From Candidatus Villigracilis proximus (lineage in GTDB: Bacteria > Chloroflexota > Anaerolineae > Anaerolineales > Villigracilaceae): DNA of 64,000 nucleotides. The notes under the pieces are model-generated. The model was not told where the DNA came from, made no database searches, and saw nothing but the letters and a program-made list of their open reading frames with translations. Made by a program: the position numbers and the translations under genes. Positions 8,392 through 16,861 of this stretch are shown here, piece after piece (within the stretch, counting starts at the first letter, position 1; each line of letters opens with the position of its first letter). Where the stretch lies: positions 1-64,000 of the forward strand of contig JADKBB010000019.1 in NCBI GenBank assembly GCA_016715195.1. Direction: 5' to 3'.

Positions 8392-9421
8392 AGGTCGTTT
8401 GGGCGCGGTTCTTTTTCAATTGATCGCTCTTGTACTTGCGCTTGGATTTGTTTCATTGATCCTGATCTCTGCCGGAGCTTCTCCGATGGAGGCGTTTAAG
8501 AATATGTTTACAGGCTCCTTCGGTTCGATGCGAAAATTTGCCGAAGTCCTTGTGACCTTTGTGCCGCTATTGCTTGTGACGGCCGGTTTGTTAATCACCT
8601 TCTCTGCCGGCTTATGGAATATCGGTGTGGAAGGTCAGATCGTGCTCGGTGCGATCACGACGGCTGGTGTATTACGTGTATTTGTTGATAGCACGCTGCC
8701 GCCCGCTTTGATCATTACACTTGCGATTTTGGGCGGCATGATCGGCGGTGCTTTATGGGCGTCGTTGGCTGGCCTGTTAAAAACATTTGGCGGCGTGAAT
8801 GAGATCTTTGGTGGCTTGGGCTTGAACTTCGTATCTACTGCGTTGACCTTGTATCTGATCTTCGGCCCGTGGAAGCGTGATGGCGTGGCGTCGATGAGCG
8901 GCACAGAACCTTTCCCTGATCATTTTTCATTGCCGCAGGTTCCCGAACTGCGGATTAGTTTATGGGCTTTGGGCATTGCAGTGGTCGGGATCGTGTTCGT
9001 GTATTTTATTTTGCAGGGCACATACTTTGGTTTGAAACTTAAAGCCGTCGGCAAAAACTTCCGCGCGGCGTATTTGTTGGGAATTCCCACCTGGCAATAT
9101 TCAATGTACTCGTTTTTGATCTGCGGGGCATTGGCGGGTGCGGCGGGAGCCATGCAGGTGACTGCTGTTTACCATCGTTTGATCCCCTCCATTTCAAGCG
9201 GATATGGATATCTTGGTTTGATGGTAGCCATGCTGATCAATTATCAGGCGATCTGGGCTGTGCCAGTCGCTTTGTTCTTCGCTGCTTTGAACATCGGAAG
9301 TATTCAACTGCCCATCGTCATGAAACTGGATTCATCACTCGCCGGCGTTTTACAGGGCGTGCTGGTGCTTTTCGTTTTATTGATGGAAGGCGCGCGGCAG
9401 AAATTCGTAAAGAAGGCATGA
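8384..9421 (+). CDS. ABC transporter permease (BPD_transp_2 family)
   Basis: Integral membrane permease of 345 residues with about 8-9 hydrophobic spans, of the branched-chain/nucleoside type (BPD_transp_2). GLWNIGVEGQIVLG is the conserved family motif after the second or third span. It starts inside the end of the ATPase gene, indicating coupled translation, and is followed 7 bases later by the partner permease. The two permeases together form the channel of the BMP-type importer. Confidence 0.9.
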   Translation: MLKGRLGAVLFQLIALVLALGFVSLILISAGASPMEAFKNMFTGSFGSMRKFAEVLVTFVPLLLVTAGLLITFSAGLWNIGVEGQIVLGAITTAGVLRVFVDSTLPPALIITLAILGGMIGGALWASLAGLLKTFGGVNEIFGGLGLNFVSTALTLYLIFGPWKRDGVASMSGTEPFPDHFSLPQVPELRISLWALGIAVVGIVFVYFILQGTYFGLKLKAVGKNFRAAYLLGIPTWQYSMYSFLICGALAGAAGAMQVTAVYHRLIPSISSGYGYLGLMVAMLINYQAIWAVPVALFFAALNIGSIQLPIVMKLDSSLAGVLQGVLVLFVLLMEGARQKFVKKA

Positions 9422-9428
9422 GAAAATT

Positions 9429-10427
9429 ATGAATCAGGAAAACCTTCTCGTTGGTCTGGCTGGTGTACTTGCGGCTGCTGCTCCCATTATTTTTGCTGTG
9501 TTGGGTGAAACATTTTCCGAGCGTGCAGGAGTGATCAATCTCTCGATGAACGGCACGATTCTGCTTTCTGCCATGGGTGGTTTTGCCGTGGCCTATAACA
9601 CCGATAACATTGTGCTTGGCTTTTTGGCCGGCATGTTGATCGGTGCGCTGGTGGCGCTGGTTGTGGCCTTTGCCAGTATTACACTGAAACAATCTCAGGT
9701 GGCGGTTGGATTTGTGCTCGCGCTTACCTGTCGTGACCTTTCCTATTTTCTCGGCAATCCCTATATGGGACAGGCTGGTCCGCGTTTGCAGTCGCTGCCC
9801 ATCCCGTTTTTGAGTGATTTGCCTATTGTTGGTCCGCTTTTGTTCAAACAGGATTTCATCACCTATGTCAGTTTTATTGCCATTATTCTCGCCTGGGTCT
9901 GGATCTATCGTACGCGTCCCGGTTTAATGTTGCAAGGCATTGGTGAAAAACCTGCCGCTGCATTTATTCGCGGTGCGAATGTCAATTTGATGCGCTATGT
10001 CTACACCATGATCGGCGGCGCATTGATCGGGTTGGCTGGTCCCGCGTATTCACTCGCTATCCGTGCTGGTTGGATGGGAACCATCTCAGGCCTCGATGGC
10101 ATCGGCTGGATCGCCCTTTCCATTACTATCTTTGGCGGTTGGAATCCATCACGTGCAGCATTTGGTGCATATCTCTTTGCCTTTTTACAATGGCTTGGAC
10201 TGGTATTGCAGGGTGTGTTTACACAAGTCCCATCACAGGTTTTGCAGGTTGCGCCCTTCCCATTGATGATCCTCACACTGTTGCTTGTCAACATCGGCAA
10301 TGCCGAATGGGTCGAACGCACGCTCGCGGCTATGCCTGAGAACGCGCGCAAAATATTTGCAAAGGCCCTACGTGCCATGCGGGCCTCTCCGCCCGCGGCG
10401 CTGGGTGTGCCCTTCGATACAGATTAA
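9429..10427 (+). CDS. ABC transporter permease, second subunit (BPD_transp_2 family)
   Basis: 332-residue membrane permease with about 8-9 spans. FSERAGVINLSMNGTILLSA matches the family motif in which the usual glutamate of NLG(V/I)EG is replaced by an N/M-containing form. It pairs with the permease at 8384. It ends the importer operon, shortly before an intrinsic terminator. By context it takes up a nucleoside or related compound, which would suit the purine-catabolism genes at the start of the window. Confidence 0.9.
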   Translation: MNQENLLVGLAGVLAAAAPIIFAVLGETFSERAGVINLSMNGTILLSAMGGFAVAYNTDNIVLGFLAGMLIGALVALVVAFASITLKQSQVAVGFVLALTCRDLSYFLGNPYMGQAGPRLQSLPIPFLSDLPIVGPLLFKQDFITYVSFIAIILAWVWIYRTRPGLMLQGIGEKPAAAFIRGANVNLMRYVYTMIGGALIGLAGPAYSLAIRAGWMGTISGLDGIGWIALSITIFGGWNPSRAAFGAYLFAFLQWLGLVLQGVFTQVPSQVLQVAPFPLMILTLLLVNIGNAEWVERTLAAMPENARKIFAKALRAMRASPPAALGVPFDTD

Positions 10428-10435
10428 TACTTCAA

Positions 10436-10470
10436 ACCTCCGGGAAGCAACTGTCTCGGAGGTCTTTCTT
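10436..10470 (+). terminator. Intrinsic terminator of the nucleoside importer operon
   Basis: A 7-bp GC-rich stem (10436-10442 with 10457-10463) followed by CTTTCTTT, 9 bases after the last permease stop. Confidence 0.75.
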
Positions 10471-10494
10471 TATATCGGGTAAAATTACGCCGTT

Positions 10495-11763
10495 ATGAAA
10501 AACTTCACTGGCTATAAATGTTCGCTTTGTGGTGCGGAATATCTTCAAGGGCAGGTTACCTATACCTGCCCGAAGGATGGCGGCAATCTGGATATCGTTC
10601 TGGATTATGAAGCCATCAAGAAGAAGTTTCAACCCGAAGACATCACCTCGCGGACTGAATCCTCGCTTTGGAGGTATCTGCCTCTTTTGCCTGTGGATGA
10701 ACCTGCGGGTGACTCTACTCCCTTACACGCGGCAGGCTGGACGCCGGTATTTGCTCTGCCACGACTGGCAGATAAATTAGGCCTCAAGCATCTCTGGCTG
10801 AAGGATGAGTCACGAAATCCCACGGCATCCTTTAAGGATCGTGCCAGTGCCGTCGTTGTGACTCGCGCGCGCGAACTCAAAGCCAAAGTAGTGGTGACTG
10901 CGTCCACAGGGAATGCGGGTGCGGCACTGGCGGGTATGTCGGCGGCAGTGGGGCAGAAGGCTGTCATCTTTGCGCCCAAGTCTGCGCCGCAGGCCAAGGT
11001 GGCGCAATTGCTGATCTTCGGCGCGAAAGTCATTCTGGTGGATGGTTCTTATGATGACGCCTTTGATCTGACTGTAAAAGCCGCGAATGAATTCGGTTGG
11101 TATTGCCGCAACACAGGCTACAATCCATTTACATTGGAAGGCAAGAAGACTGCTGCTTTTGAAATTTGGGAGTGGTGGGAGAAAGCTCATCGTGACTGGC
11201 ATAAAAAAGACAGTCCATTGGATAGTCATTCCCCATTATCTATTTTTGTTTCTGTCGGGGATGGTAATATTATTTCCGGTATTCATAAAGGTTTCAAGGA
11301 TCTATTCGCATTAGGCTGGATTCCCAACATGCCGCGCATTGTTGGCGTGCAAGCCGAAGGGTCCGCCGCGATTGCAAATGCGTTTCATGCCAACACTGAA
11401 ATTATTACTCCCGTCTCTGCAACCACAATCGCAGACAGCATTTCAGTGGACTTGCCGCGTGACGGAGTCCGTGCGGTGCGGGCGGCAAAGGAAACCAACG
11501 GGACGTATATTACTGTCAGCGATGATGAGATCATTAAGGCAATTGCAGAGCTCGGTGGCATGGGGATCTTCCCCGAACCTGCCGGGGCTGCGGCATATGC
11601 CGGTTTGGTAAAAGCAACAGGCTCGGGCGCAGTAGGAAGCGATGACCCCGTCCTCGTGCTGAATACAGGCAGCGGACTCAAAGATGTCCGCGCGGCGATG
11701 CAGGCTGTCCAGTCTGCTCCGATCATTGAACCAACTTTAGAGGCTGTGAAAAAGATTTTATGA
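10495..11763 (+). CDS. thrC: Threonine synthase
   Basis: PLP enzyme of 422 residues that converts O-phosphohomoserine to threonine. The N-terminal zinc-ribbon-like segment has C9-x2-C12 and a third Cys in CPKDGG. The Schiff-base lysine is K114 in NPTASFKDRAS. The phosphate/PLP loop STGNAGAALAG and VLNTGSGLKD near the C-terminus are also typical of threonine synthase. Its stop overlaps the next start by 4 bases (ATGA). A dehydratase or cysteate synthase is less likely given the zinc-ribbon N-terminus. Confidence 0.92.
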   Translation: MKNFTGYKCSLCGAEYLQGQVTYTCPKDGGNLDIVLDYEAIKKKFQPEDITSRTESSLWRYLPLLPVDEPAGDSTPLHAAGWTPVFALPRLADKLGLKHLWLKDESRNPTASFKDRASAVVVTRARELKAKVVVTASTGNAGAALAGMSAAVGQKAVIFAPKSAPQAKVAQLLIFGAKVILVDGSYDDAFDLTVKAANEFGWYCRNTGYNPFTLEGKKTAAFEIWEWWEKAHRDWHKKDSPLDSHSPLSIFVSVGDGNIISGIHKGFKDLFALGWIPNMPRIVGVQAEGSAAIANAFHANTEIITPVSATTIADSISVDLPRDGVRAVRAAKETNGTYITVSDDEIIKAIAELGGMGIFPEPAGAAAYAGLVKATGSGAVGSDDPVLVLNTGSGLKDVRAAMQAVQSAPIIEPTLEAVKKIL

Positions 11764-12923
11764 AAAGCAATCAATGGAGTCTTAGTTTTCGTTATGTAGT
11801 GGGTGCTGTTATTTTTGTGGCTGTGATCGCCTTGCTGATCTATGCGCGTGAAGCGACAAAGATGCTGGTGATCGCTGCCTTCGCGGCGTATTTGATCAGT
11901 CCGGCTGTGACGATGTTGATGCACAGCACAAAATTATCGCGAACGGCTGCGGTGAATATCGTTTATTTTTCTGCATTGATCGTGTTGGTGGGTGTGCCTG
12001 CAATATTGACACCGATCTTTTTCGATGAAATAAAGATTGTCGCCAGCGATCTGCTTGATCTTTCAAAACAGATCAGTGTTGCGCTTATACAGCCGGTACA
12101 GGTTGGCGGCATGGTTTTCCATTTTGAACAACTGGGCGAAAGTTTTGGACATTTTCAAGAATCGATGCTCACGCCATTACCGGAAGAGGCGCTGGCTTTA
12201 CTGGAGACAACTTCAGTTAATGTTTTGTGGTTTTTGGTGATTCTGGTCAGTGTGCATTTATTTATGAGCGAATGGCCGCGTATGCGCGAGTGGATGATCG
12301 AACTTGCGCCGGAGCCTTATCATCAGGACATGCATGAGTTATATAAACGCCTGCGCAATGTGTGGATGGCTTATCTGCGCGGACAGATCGTGTTGATGGT
12401 GGTGGTGGGGGTGGTGTTCACGGTGGCCTGGTTAATCCTTGGCATTCCAGGTGCGTTGGTGCTGGGAGTTCTGGCGGGCTTATTTACCTTGATTCCAGAT
12501 GTGGGTCCTTTTTTGGCGGCCGGGCTCGCCATGGGCGTGGCTTTGTTGGAAGGCTCCAGTTGGATTCCACTTTCAAATTTTTGGGTGGCGGGGATTGTCG
12601 GCCTGACGTATCTGGTCTTGATCAACTTAAAGAGTTTTTTCCTGCGCCCGATCATTATGGGACGCAGCCTGCACATGAACGAAGGCTTGATCTTCATTTC
12701 GATTATGATCGCCACGATCCTTGAAGGAATCATGGGCGCATTATTGATCGTGCCGCTTCTGGCTTCGGTGGTTGTGATTATGGAATACTTGCGCCGTCGT
12801 GTGTTGGGATTATCTCCCTTTGCCGCTGAAGATGACAAACAATTTGTGACTCCGCCGGAAAAGATAAAGACAAGGCGGCAGCTAAAAATCTATAAAAAGG
12901 AAGTCCCGAAACAGGATTTATGA
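11760..12923 (+). CDS. AI-2E family transporter (PerM/YdiK-like)
   Basis: 387-residue membrane protein of the AI-2E/PerM family: paired N-terminal spans, a soluble middle domain (about 90-200), and a C-terminal bundle with the family signature GLFTLIPDVGPFLAAG and ...NLKSFFLRPIIMG. Members are implicated in export of autoinducer-2, ions or other small molecules, and the actual substrate here is unknown. It overlaps thrC upstream and the glycosyltransferase downstream by 4 bases each, so the three genes are translationally coupled, though no shared function is evident. Confidence 0.88.
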   Translation: MKSNQWSLSFRYVVGAVIFVAVIALLIYAREATKMLVIAAFAAYLISPAVTMLMHSTKLSRTAAVNIVYFSALIVLVGVPAILTPIFFDEIKIVASDLLDLSKQISVALIQPVQVGGMVFHFEQLGESFGHFQESMLTPLPEEALALLETTSVNVLWFLVILVSVHLFMSEWPRMREWMIELAPEPYHQDMHELYKRLRNVWMAYLRGQIVLMVVVGVVFTVAWLILGIPGALVLGVLAGLFTLIPDVGPFLAAGLAMGVALLEGSSWIPLSNFWVAGIVGLTYLVLINLKSFFLRPIIMGRSLHMNEGLIFISIMIATILEGIMGALLIVPLLASVVVIMEYLRRRVLGLSPFAAEDDKQFVTPPEKIKTRRQLKIYKKEVPKQDL

Positions 12924-13852
12924 AAATCACTTATTCGATCATTGCTCCCATCTATAATGAGATAGATAACCTCCCTGAGTTGTATCGCCGTGTTAAAGAA
13001 GTGATGGATTCCTCCGGCGAACCGTGGGAGCTTATCCTCGTGGACGATGGCTCAACAGACGGTTCAACAGACAAAATTCGTGAGTTGGCCCAGGCAGATA
13101 AAACAGTGCGGCCTGTGATCTTTGCGCGCAATTTTGGTCATCAGGTTGCCATCACCGCTGGCTGGGATTATGCGCGCGGCGATGCGATCGTCATCATTGA
13201 TGCGGATTTGCAAGACCCGCCCGAAGTGATCCTTGAATTGGCAAAAAAATGGAAGGAAGGCTACGAAGTTGTGTATGCCGTGCGCGGTGAGCGTGAAGGT
13301 GAATCGTGGTTTAAGAAATTTACTGCCGCCATGTTCTATCGTTTGATCTACAGCATCACCGATGTGAAAATCCCCGTGGACACGGGAGACTTCCGTTTGA
13401 TGGATCGCAAGGTCGTGGATGTGCTCAAGCAGATGAAGGAACGCCATCGCTTCCCGCGCGGCATGTCAGCCTGGGTTGGGTTCAGGCAGATCGGTGTCAC
13501 CTACAAACGCGCGGCGCGCGTGGCAGGTGTGACCAAATATCCGTTCCGTAAGATGCTCAAACTGGCGCTGAATGCCATCACAGGCTTTTCATATTTCCCA
13601 TTACAGGTTGCCACATATTTCGGTTTCTTTTCTGCTGGCGTTTCGATCCTTGCCATTCCTCTGGTTGCCATTCTGCGTTTAGCTGGCTCGCACTTTTTTG
13701 AAGGTCAAACCACCACACTGGTTTCAGTGCTTTTCCTGGGCGGTGTGCAGTTGATCTCGCTTGGCATTCTCGGTGAATATATTGGCCGCTTATATGATGA
13801 AGCCAAAGGCAGACCGTTATATATTGTCCGTGATGCGCCTGAAGATCAGTAA
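12920..13852 (+). CDS. Family 2 glycosyltransferase (DPM1/GtrB-like) with two membrane spans
   Basis: 310 residues. The GT-A domain begins YSIIAPIYNEIDNLPEL, has the nucleotide-binding LVDDGSTDGS and the metal DxD-type site IIDADLQDPPE, which is characteristic of polyprenyl-phosphate glucosyl/mannosyltransferases. Two C-terminal membrane spans (about 225-290) anchor it. The role is probably transfer of a sugar from a nucleotide sugar to a polyprenyl phosphate as donor for GT-C enzymes. It is the last gene of the overlapping thrC trio. Confidence 0.88.
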   Translation: MKITYSIIAPIYNEIDNLPELYRRVKEVMDSSGEPWELILVDDGSTDGSTDKIRELAQADKTVRPVIFARNFGHQVAITAGWDYARGDAIVIIDADLQDPPEVILELAKKWKEGYEVVYAVRGEREGESWFKKFTAAMFYRLIYSITDVKIPVDTGDFRLMDRKVVDVLKQMKERHRFPRGMSAWVGFRQIGVTYKRAARVAGVTKYPFRKMLKLALNAITGFSYFPLQVATYFGFFSAGVSILAIPLVAILRLAGSHFFEGQTTTLVSVLFLGGVQLISLGILGEYIGRLYDEAKGRPLYIVRDAPEDQ

Positions 13853-13875
13853 TCTGTGAATAGTCATCAGTAACC

Positions 13876-13911
13876 AGTCGGCGGTCACCGAAGGGAGCCG
13901 CCGACTTTTTT
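13876..13911 (+). terminator. Intrinsic terminator after the glycosyltransferase gene
   Basis: A 9-bp stem AGTCGGCGG (13876-13884) / CCGCCGACT (13898-13906) followed by a T run, 23 bases after the stop codon. Confidence 0.88.
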
Positions 13912-13938
13912 CTTTGCCCTTTCCTCTTTCATAATCCC

Positions 13939-15297
13939 ATGTCATTAACTTTTCTCAAAGACCGTTCGTTTATCCGTGAATTGCTTGTGATCGCAATTCC
14001 CATTTCCTTTCAACAACTCATCAATGCCTCGCTTAACATGATCGATGTGATTATGGTCGGGCAATTGGGTGAGACCTCCATTGCCGCGCTGGGTTTATCC
14101 AACCAGGTTTTCTTTGTGTTAATTTTGATCCTCTTTGGCGCGACCAGCGGCATGGCGATCTTCACTGCGCAATTTTGGGGCAAGCATGAGATCGAACCGA
14201 TCCGTAAAGTGTTGGGGATGAGTCTGCTTCTCTCTACTGCTGTTGCGTTCATCTTTACACTCGCCGCCACTCTCATGCCCGAAAGAGTGCTTGGCTTTTA
14301 CACAAAAGATGCCGAAGTCATCAGCCTTGGCAGTAGTTATCTTCGCATCGTTGGCTTTTCCTATATTCCCGTTGCCATTGCCACTTCATACATTGCGGTT
14401 TTACGCAGCATTCAACTCATTCGACTTACCGTCGTTGCCACTATTACAGCATTAATTTTCAAAACGATTCTGGGATATGGATTGATCTTCGGCATCGCCG
14501 GACTTCCCGCACTCGGCGTGCGTGGGGCAGCCATCGGCACCGCATCAGGCTGGACTTTGGAACTGGTTCTGCTCTTGATCTTAATCTACACTCAGAAGAC
14601 TCCCCTCGCCGCCAACCCGTTGACATTCTTCTCCTTCGATATGCCTTTCTTTTTGCGCGTATTTACCACTGCGATGCCCGCTGTTGCCAACGAATTATTC
14701 TGGTCATTAGGCATCACAACCTATAACGCCATCTACGCCCACATCGGCACAGACTCAATTGCTGCGATCAACGTCAACGCGACGATCGAGGAGCTTGGCT
14801 TTGTTGTCTTTATTGGGCTGGGTAATGCCTGCGCGGTGATGGTGGGGAACCGCATCGGCGCGGGACGTAAAGATGAAGCCTATGAAATTGTCCGGCGGGT
14901 AATTATTTTAGGTGTGGCTTTTGCTCTGGCTGTTGGTTTGATCATTATTCTTTTGCGTGAAGTTGTGGTCGGTTTATATGACCTTTCACCAAGCGGCGAG
15001 AATAATGTCCGCTGGCTGCTGCTGGTGATGGCGTCCACTTTATGGATCCGCATGTTCAACTTCTCAACTTTTATCGGCGCGCTGCGTGCCGGCGGTGACA
15101 CCCGCTTTGCATTGCTGATGGAAATTTGTTCGATCTGGTTGATCGGCGTTCCAGCCGCATACATCGGCGCTTTTGTGTTGCATCTCCCCGTGTATTTGGT
15201 GTATCTGATGGTCATGCTTGAAGAACTTGCCAAAGCCTTTGTCAGCAGTTGGAGATTCAGGTCACGCAAATGGATTCACGATCTGGTAAATAATTAA
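13939..15297 (+). CDS. MATE family efflux transporter
   Basis: 452-residue, 12-span multidrug and toxic compound exporter. Both MATE halves are visible: ELLVIAIPISFQQLINASLNMIDVIMVG at the N-terminus (shown in part: IDVIMVGQLGE) and the second half restarting at FTTAMPAVANELFWSLG. Such proteins export cationic drugs or metabolites driven by sodium or protons; specificity cannot be inferred. It has its own unit between the terminator at 13876 and the repeat-rich region at 15298. Confidence 0.92.
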   Translation: MSLTFLKDRSFIRELLVIAIPISFQQLINASLNMIDVIMVGQLGETSIAALGLSNQVFFVLILILFGATSGMAIFTAQFWGKHEIEPIRKVLGMSLLLSTAVAFIFTLAATLMPERVLGFYTKDAEVISLGSSYLRIVGFSYIPVAIATSYIAVLRSIQLIRLTVVATITALIFKTILGYGLIFGIAGLPALGVRGAAIGTASGWTLELVLLLILIYTQKTPLAANPLTFFSFDMPFFLRVFTTAMPAVANELFWSLGITTYNAIYAHIGTDSIAAINVNATIEELGFVVFIGLGNACAVMVGNRIGAGRKDEAYEIVRRVIILGVAFALAVGLIIILLREVVVGLYDLSPSGENNVRWLLLVMASTLWIRMFNFSTFIGALRAGGDTRFALLMEICSIWLIGVPAAYIGAFVLHLPVYLVYLMVMLEELAKAFVSSWRFRSRKWIHDLVNN

Positions 15298-15576
15298 TTT
15301 AAGTTGCCACCCTATTCAATTTCATCGCGGAGGGCACAGAGAAAAAGCCATAAACTCCGCGAACCCTGCGCCTCAGTGGTTCAAAATAGTCTTATAAAGG
15401 CTCTTGCCCTAAAAGTAGCAACTCGGGTTAATTAACTCACCCTGCGCAGTATAACTCCGAAGGAGTGAAATGATTCTAGAATCAACGCAAAAAATCGTCC
15501 AACCCCGAAGGGGTGTCATGTCATGCAATTCTATCATCCCTTCGGGATTGTTTACTGCGTAACGGCAGTCATACAT
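15298..15576. repeat. Intergenic region rich in small palindromes
   Basis: No gene was found here. The first part (about 15325-15385) contains a self-complementary segment (CGGAG...CTCCG, with CAGAG and related words). The second part carries three 13-base palindromes of one design: ACTCCGAAGGAGT (15454-15466), ACCCCGAAGGGGT (15502-15514) and ATCCCTTCGGGAT (15536-15548). Each has a GAA/TTC centre. They look like copies of a small dispersed palindromic repeat. Confidence 0.7.
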
Positions 15577-15608
15577 AAAAAGGAGCCGCAAAACTGCGGC
15601 TCCTTTTT
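15577..15608. terminator. Strong bidirectional terminator closing the long minus-strand gene array
   Basis: A 14-bp perfect stem (15577-15590 with 15595-15608), 4-base loop and A/T runs at both ends. It sits 3 bases beyond the stop of the last minus-strand gene (15612), so it ends transcription coming from the carotenoid array. Confidence 0.92.
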
Positions 15609-15611
15609 ATA

Positions 15612-15983
15612 TTATGCCTGAATTTTGATGGCGGTATATTTTGCTCCGCCCCGCATTCTGCCGATGAAGCCGAAGATGTAGAACATGGCGCCGTATTTTT
15701 TCTTCATCAATGTTTCTACGTGTTTGATGGCTTCTGGAGATTCGTTGGTTTGAGCGCGGGCGTCCTGCCACTCGCCTGTGGGTTCGCCAGAACCTGTGGA
15801 CGGCGCAACGCGGACCGTGCCATTGTTGCGAATCCGCTTGGCTTTGCCCGCCCCGGCCTGGGTCCAGACTTGAAGCGCTTCTCCATCCCGCACAAACCAA
15901 ACGGGAGTCTTAATTCCCTGTCCATTTTTGCGGAAGGTTTCGACGTTTAAATATTGTTGTTTTTCAAATTGATCGAGTTTCAT
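15612..15983 (-). CDS. PPOX-class F420-dependent oxidoreductase-like protein
   Basis: 123 residues with a split-barrel flavin/F420-binding fold. TPVWFVRDGEALQVWT and the KRIRNNGTVRVAP stretch resemble the small PPOX-class F420-dependent enzymes (Rv2061c-like). The protein could use F420, FMN or haem; the sequence does not decide. It overlaps the lycopene cyclase gene by 4 bases (start inside its end), and is the last gene before the bidirectional terminator. Confidence 0.78.
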   Translation of the reverse strand: MKLDQFEKQQYLNVETFRKNGQGIKTPVWFVRDGEALQVWTQAGAGKAKRIRNNGTVRVAPSTGSGEPTGEWQDARAQTNESPEAIKHVETLMKKKYGAMFYIFGFIGRMRGGAKYTAIKIQA

Positions 15984-16774
15984 GGGAGTCCTTTATAGTG
16001 ATTTGATTTCCAATCATTAAAGCGCTGCCGCCCAATGTTGGATAGTAGCAGGGTGATGCCGAAGGCAATCAGAATGTTGGTGATAAAAAAGAATACAACT
16101 TCTTCAAGCGGAAGAATGCCGAAGAAGAGAATGCCCGTGGTTTGTGCCGGTGAGATGGCCCAGGTTGTGTCTTTGAGCGCGACAATATCAGCTAGTGAAA
16201 GATATATGCCGGGAATGAAGATCGCAAGAAAGACAAGTTTGCGGTAATACCAGAGAATATCTGCGCCATATAGTAATTGAGGGAAGATGGCTGGCAATGC
16301 CCAAAAAAGCGTGATGGATAAATAAGTGATGGGTTGATTATCGCTGAAGAACAGGGCTGTGAAAATTACCCATACAATAAATAAGATCACAGCAGAAACA
16401 ATCCGCGCGGACTTTGATGGCTGGAAATTTTCTTTTGGTTCAGAAATTCTTCTGGCAAGAAACCACCACCATAAGCCTGAGAGAATGGTTTCCACAATAA
16501 AGAAAGTATATTCTTCAATGGGCACATAGCCGAAGACGATGCCTGTCACGAGCGCGGGGTTGTAATACCACACGCCGGTTGCCACGAGATAATTATCCCA
16601 GGGCGTGGTGTAGACTACGGCCAAAATCACATGCACAAGAATCGCGATCCACACGGCGCGTCCATTTTGGAAGCCGGGCGTGGGTCTATTATTTTTATTA
16701 TCCCAATACGTGATCGCAAGAAAGATGACGATGGGAAGGACAAGAAAGCGAAGGAGGAATCCGAAGTAGGTCAT
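15980..16774 (-). CDS. crtYcd: Lycopene cyclase domain protein (CrtYc-CrtYd type)
   Basis: 264-residue membrane protein with 6-7 spans made of two related halves, the arrangement of fused heterodimer-type lycopene cyclases (CrtYc+CrtYd, as in fungi and actinobacteria). Each half has the diagnostic motifs: half 1 has TTPWDNYLVATGVWYY and GYVPIEEYTFF; half 2 has DTTWAISPAQTTGI and GILPLEEVVFF. The Pro-x-Glu-Glu motifs are the catalytic signature. It would cyclise lycopene made by CrtB and CrtI (30494 and 28792) to beta-carotene or a related product. Confidence 0.87.
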   Translation of the reverse strand: MTYFGFLLRFLVLPIVIFLAITYWDNKNNRPTPGFQNGRAVWIAILVHVILAVVYTTPWDNYLVATGVWYYNPALVTGIVFGYVPIEEYTFFIVETILSGLWWWFLARRISEPKENFQPSKSARIVSAVILFIVWVIFTALFFSDNQPITYLSITLFWALPAIFPQLLYGADILWYYRKLVFLAIFIPGIYLSLADIVALKDTTWAISPAQTTGILFFGILPLEEVVFFFITNILIAFGITLLLSNIGRQRFNDWKSNHYKGLP

Positions 16775-16861
16775 GGGTGGTTAGTGGTTGATGGTTGATG
16801 ATTTGTGGTTGGTAGATTGGTAAATTGATGACTGCTTACTGTCAACTACCACTGATAACTG
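16775..16861. repeat. Self-complementary repetitive spacer (TGGTTGATGG type)
   Basis: Spacer between the P450 and lycopene cyclase genes composed of repeated GGTTGATGG/TTGATG words on the left and their complements (CAACTACCACT, CAACTGACAACT) on the right. No terminator-like U run. Confidence 0.6.

Noticed and set aside
12371..12838. Antisense frame of 155 codons opposite the AI-2E transporter gene
   Set aside because: Lys/Pro/Thr-rich shadow of a hydrophobic gene on the other strand, with no motif or ribosome site.
15454..15548. CRISPR array suggested by spaced short repeats
   Set aside because: The repeats are 13-base palindromes with different arms, only three copies, with spacers of unequal length and no cas genes.
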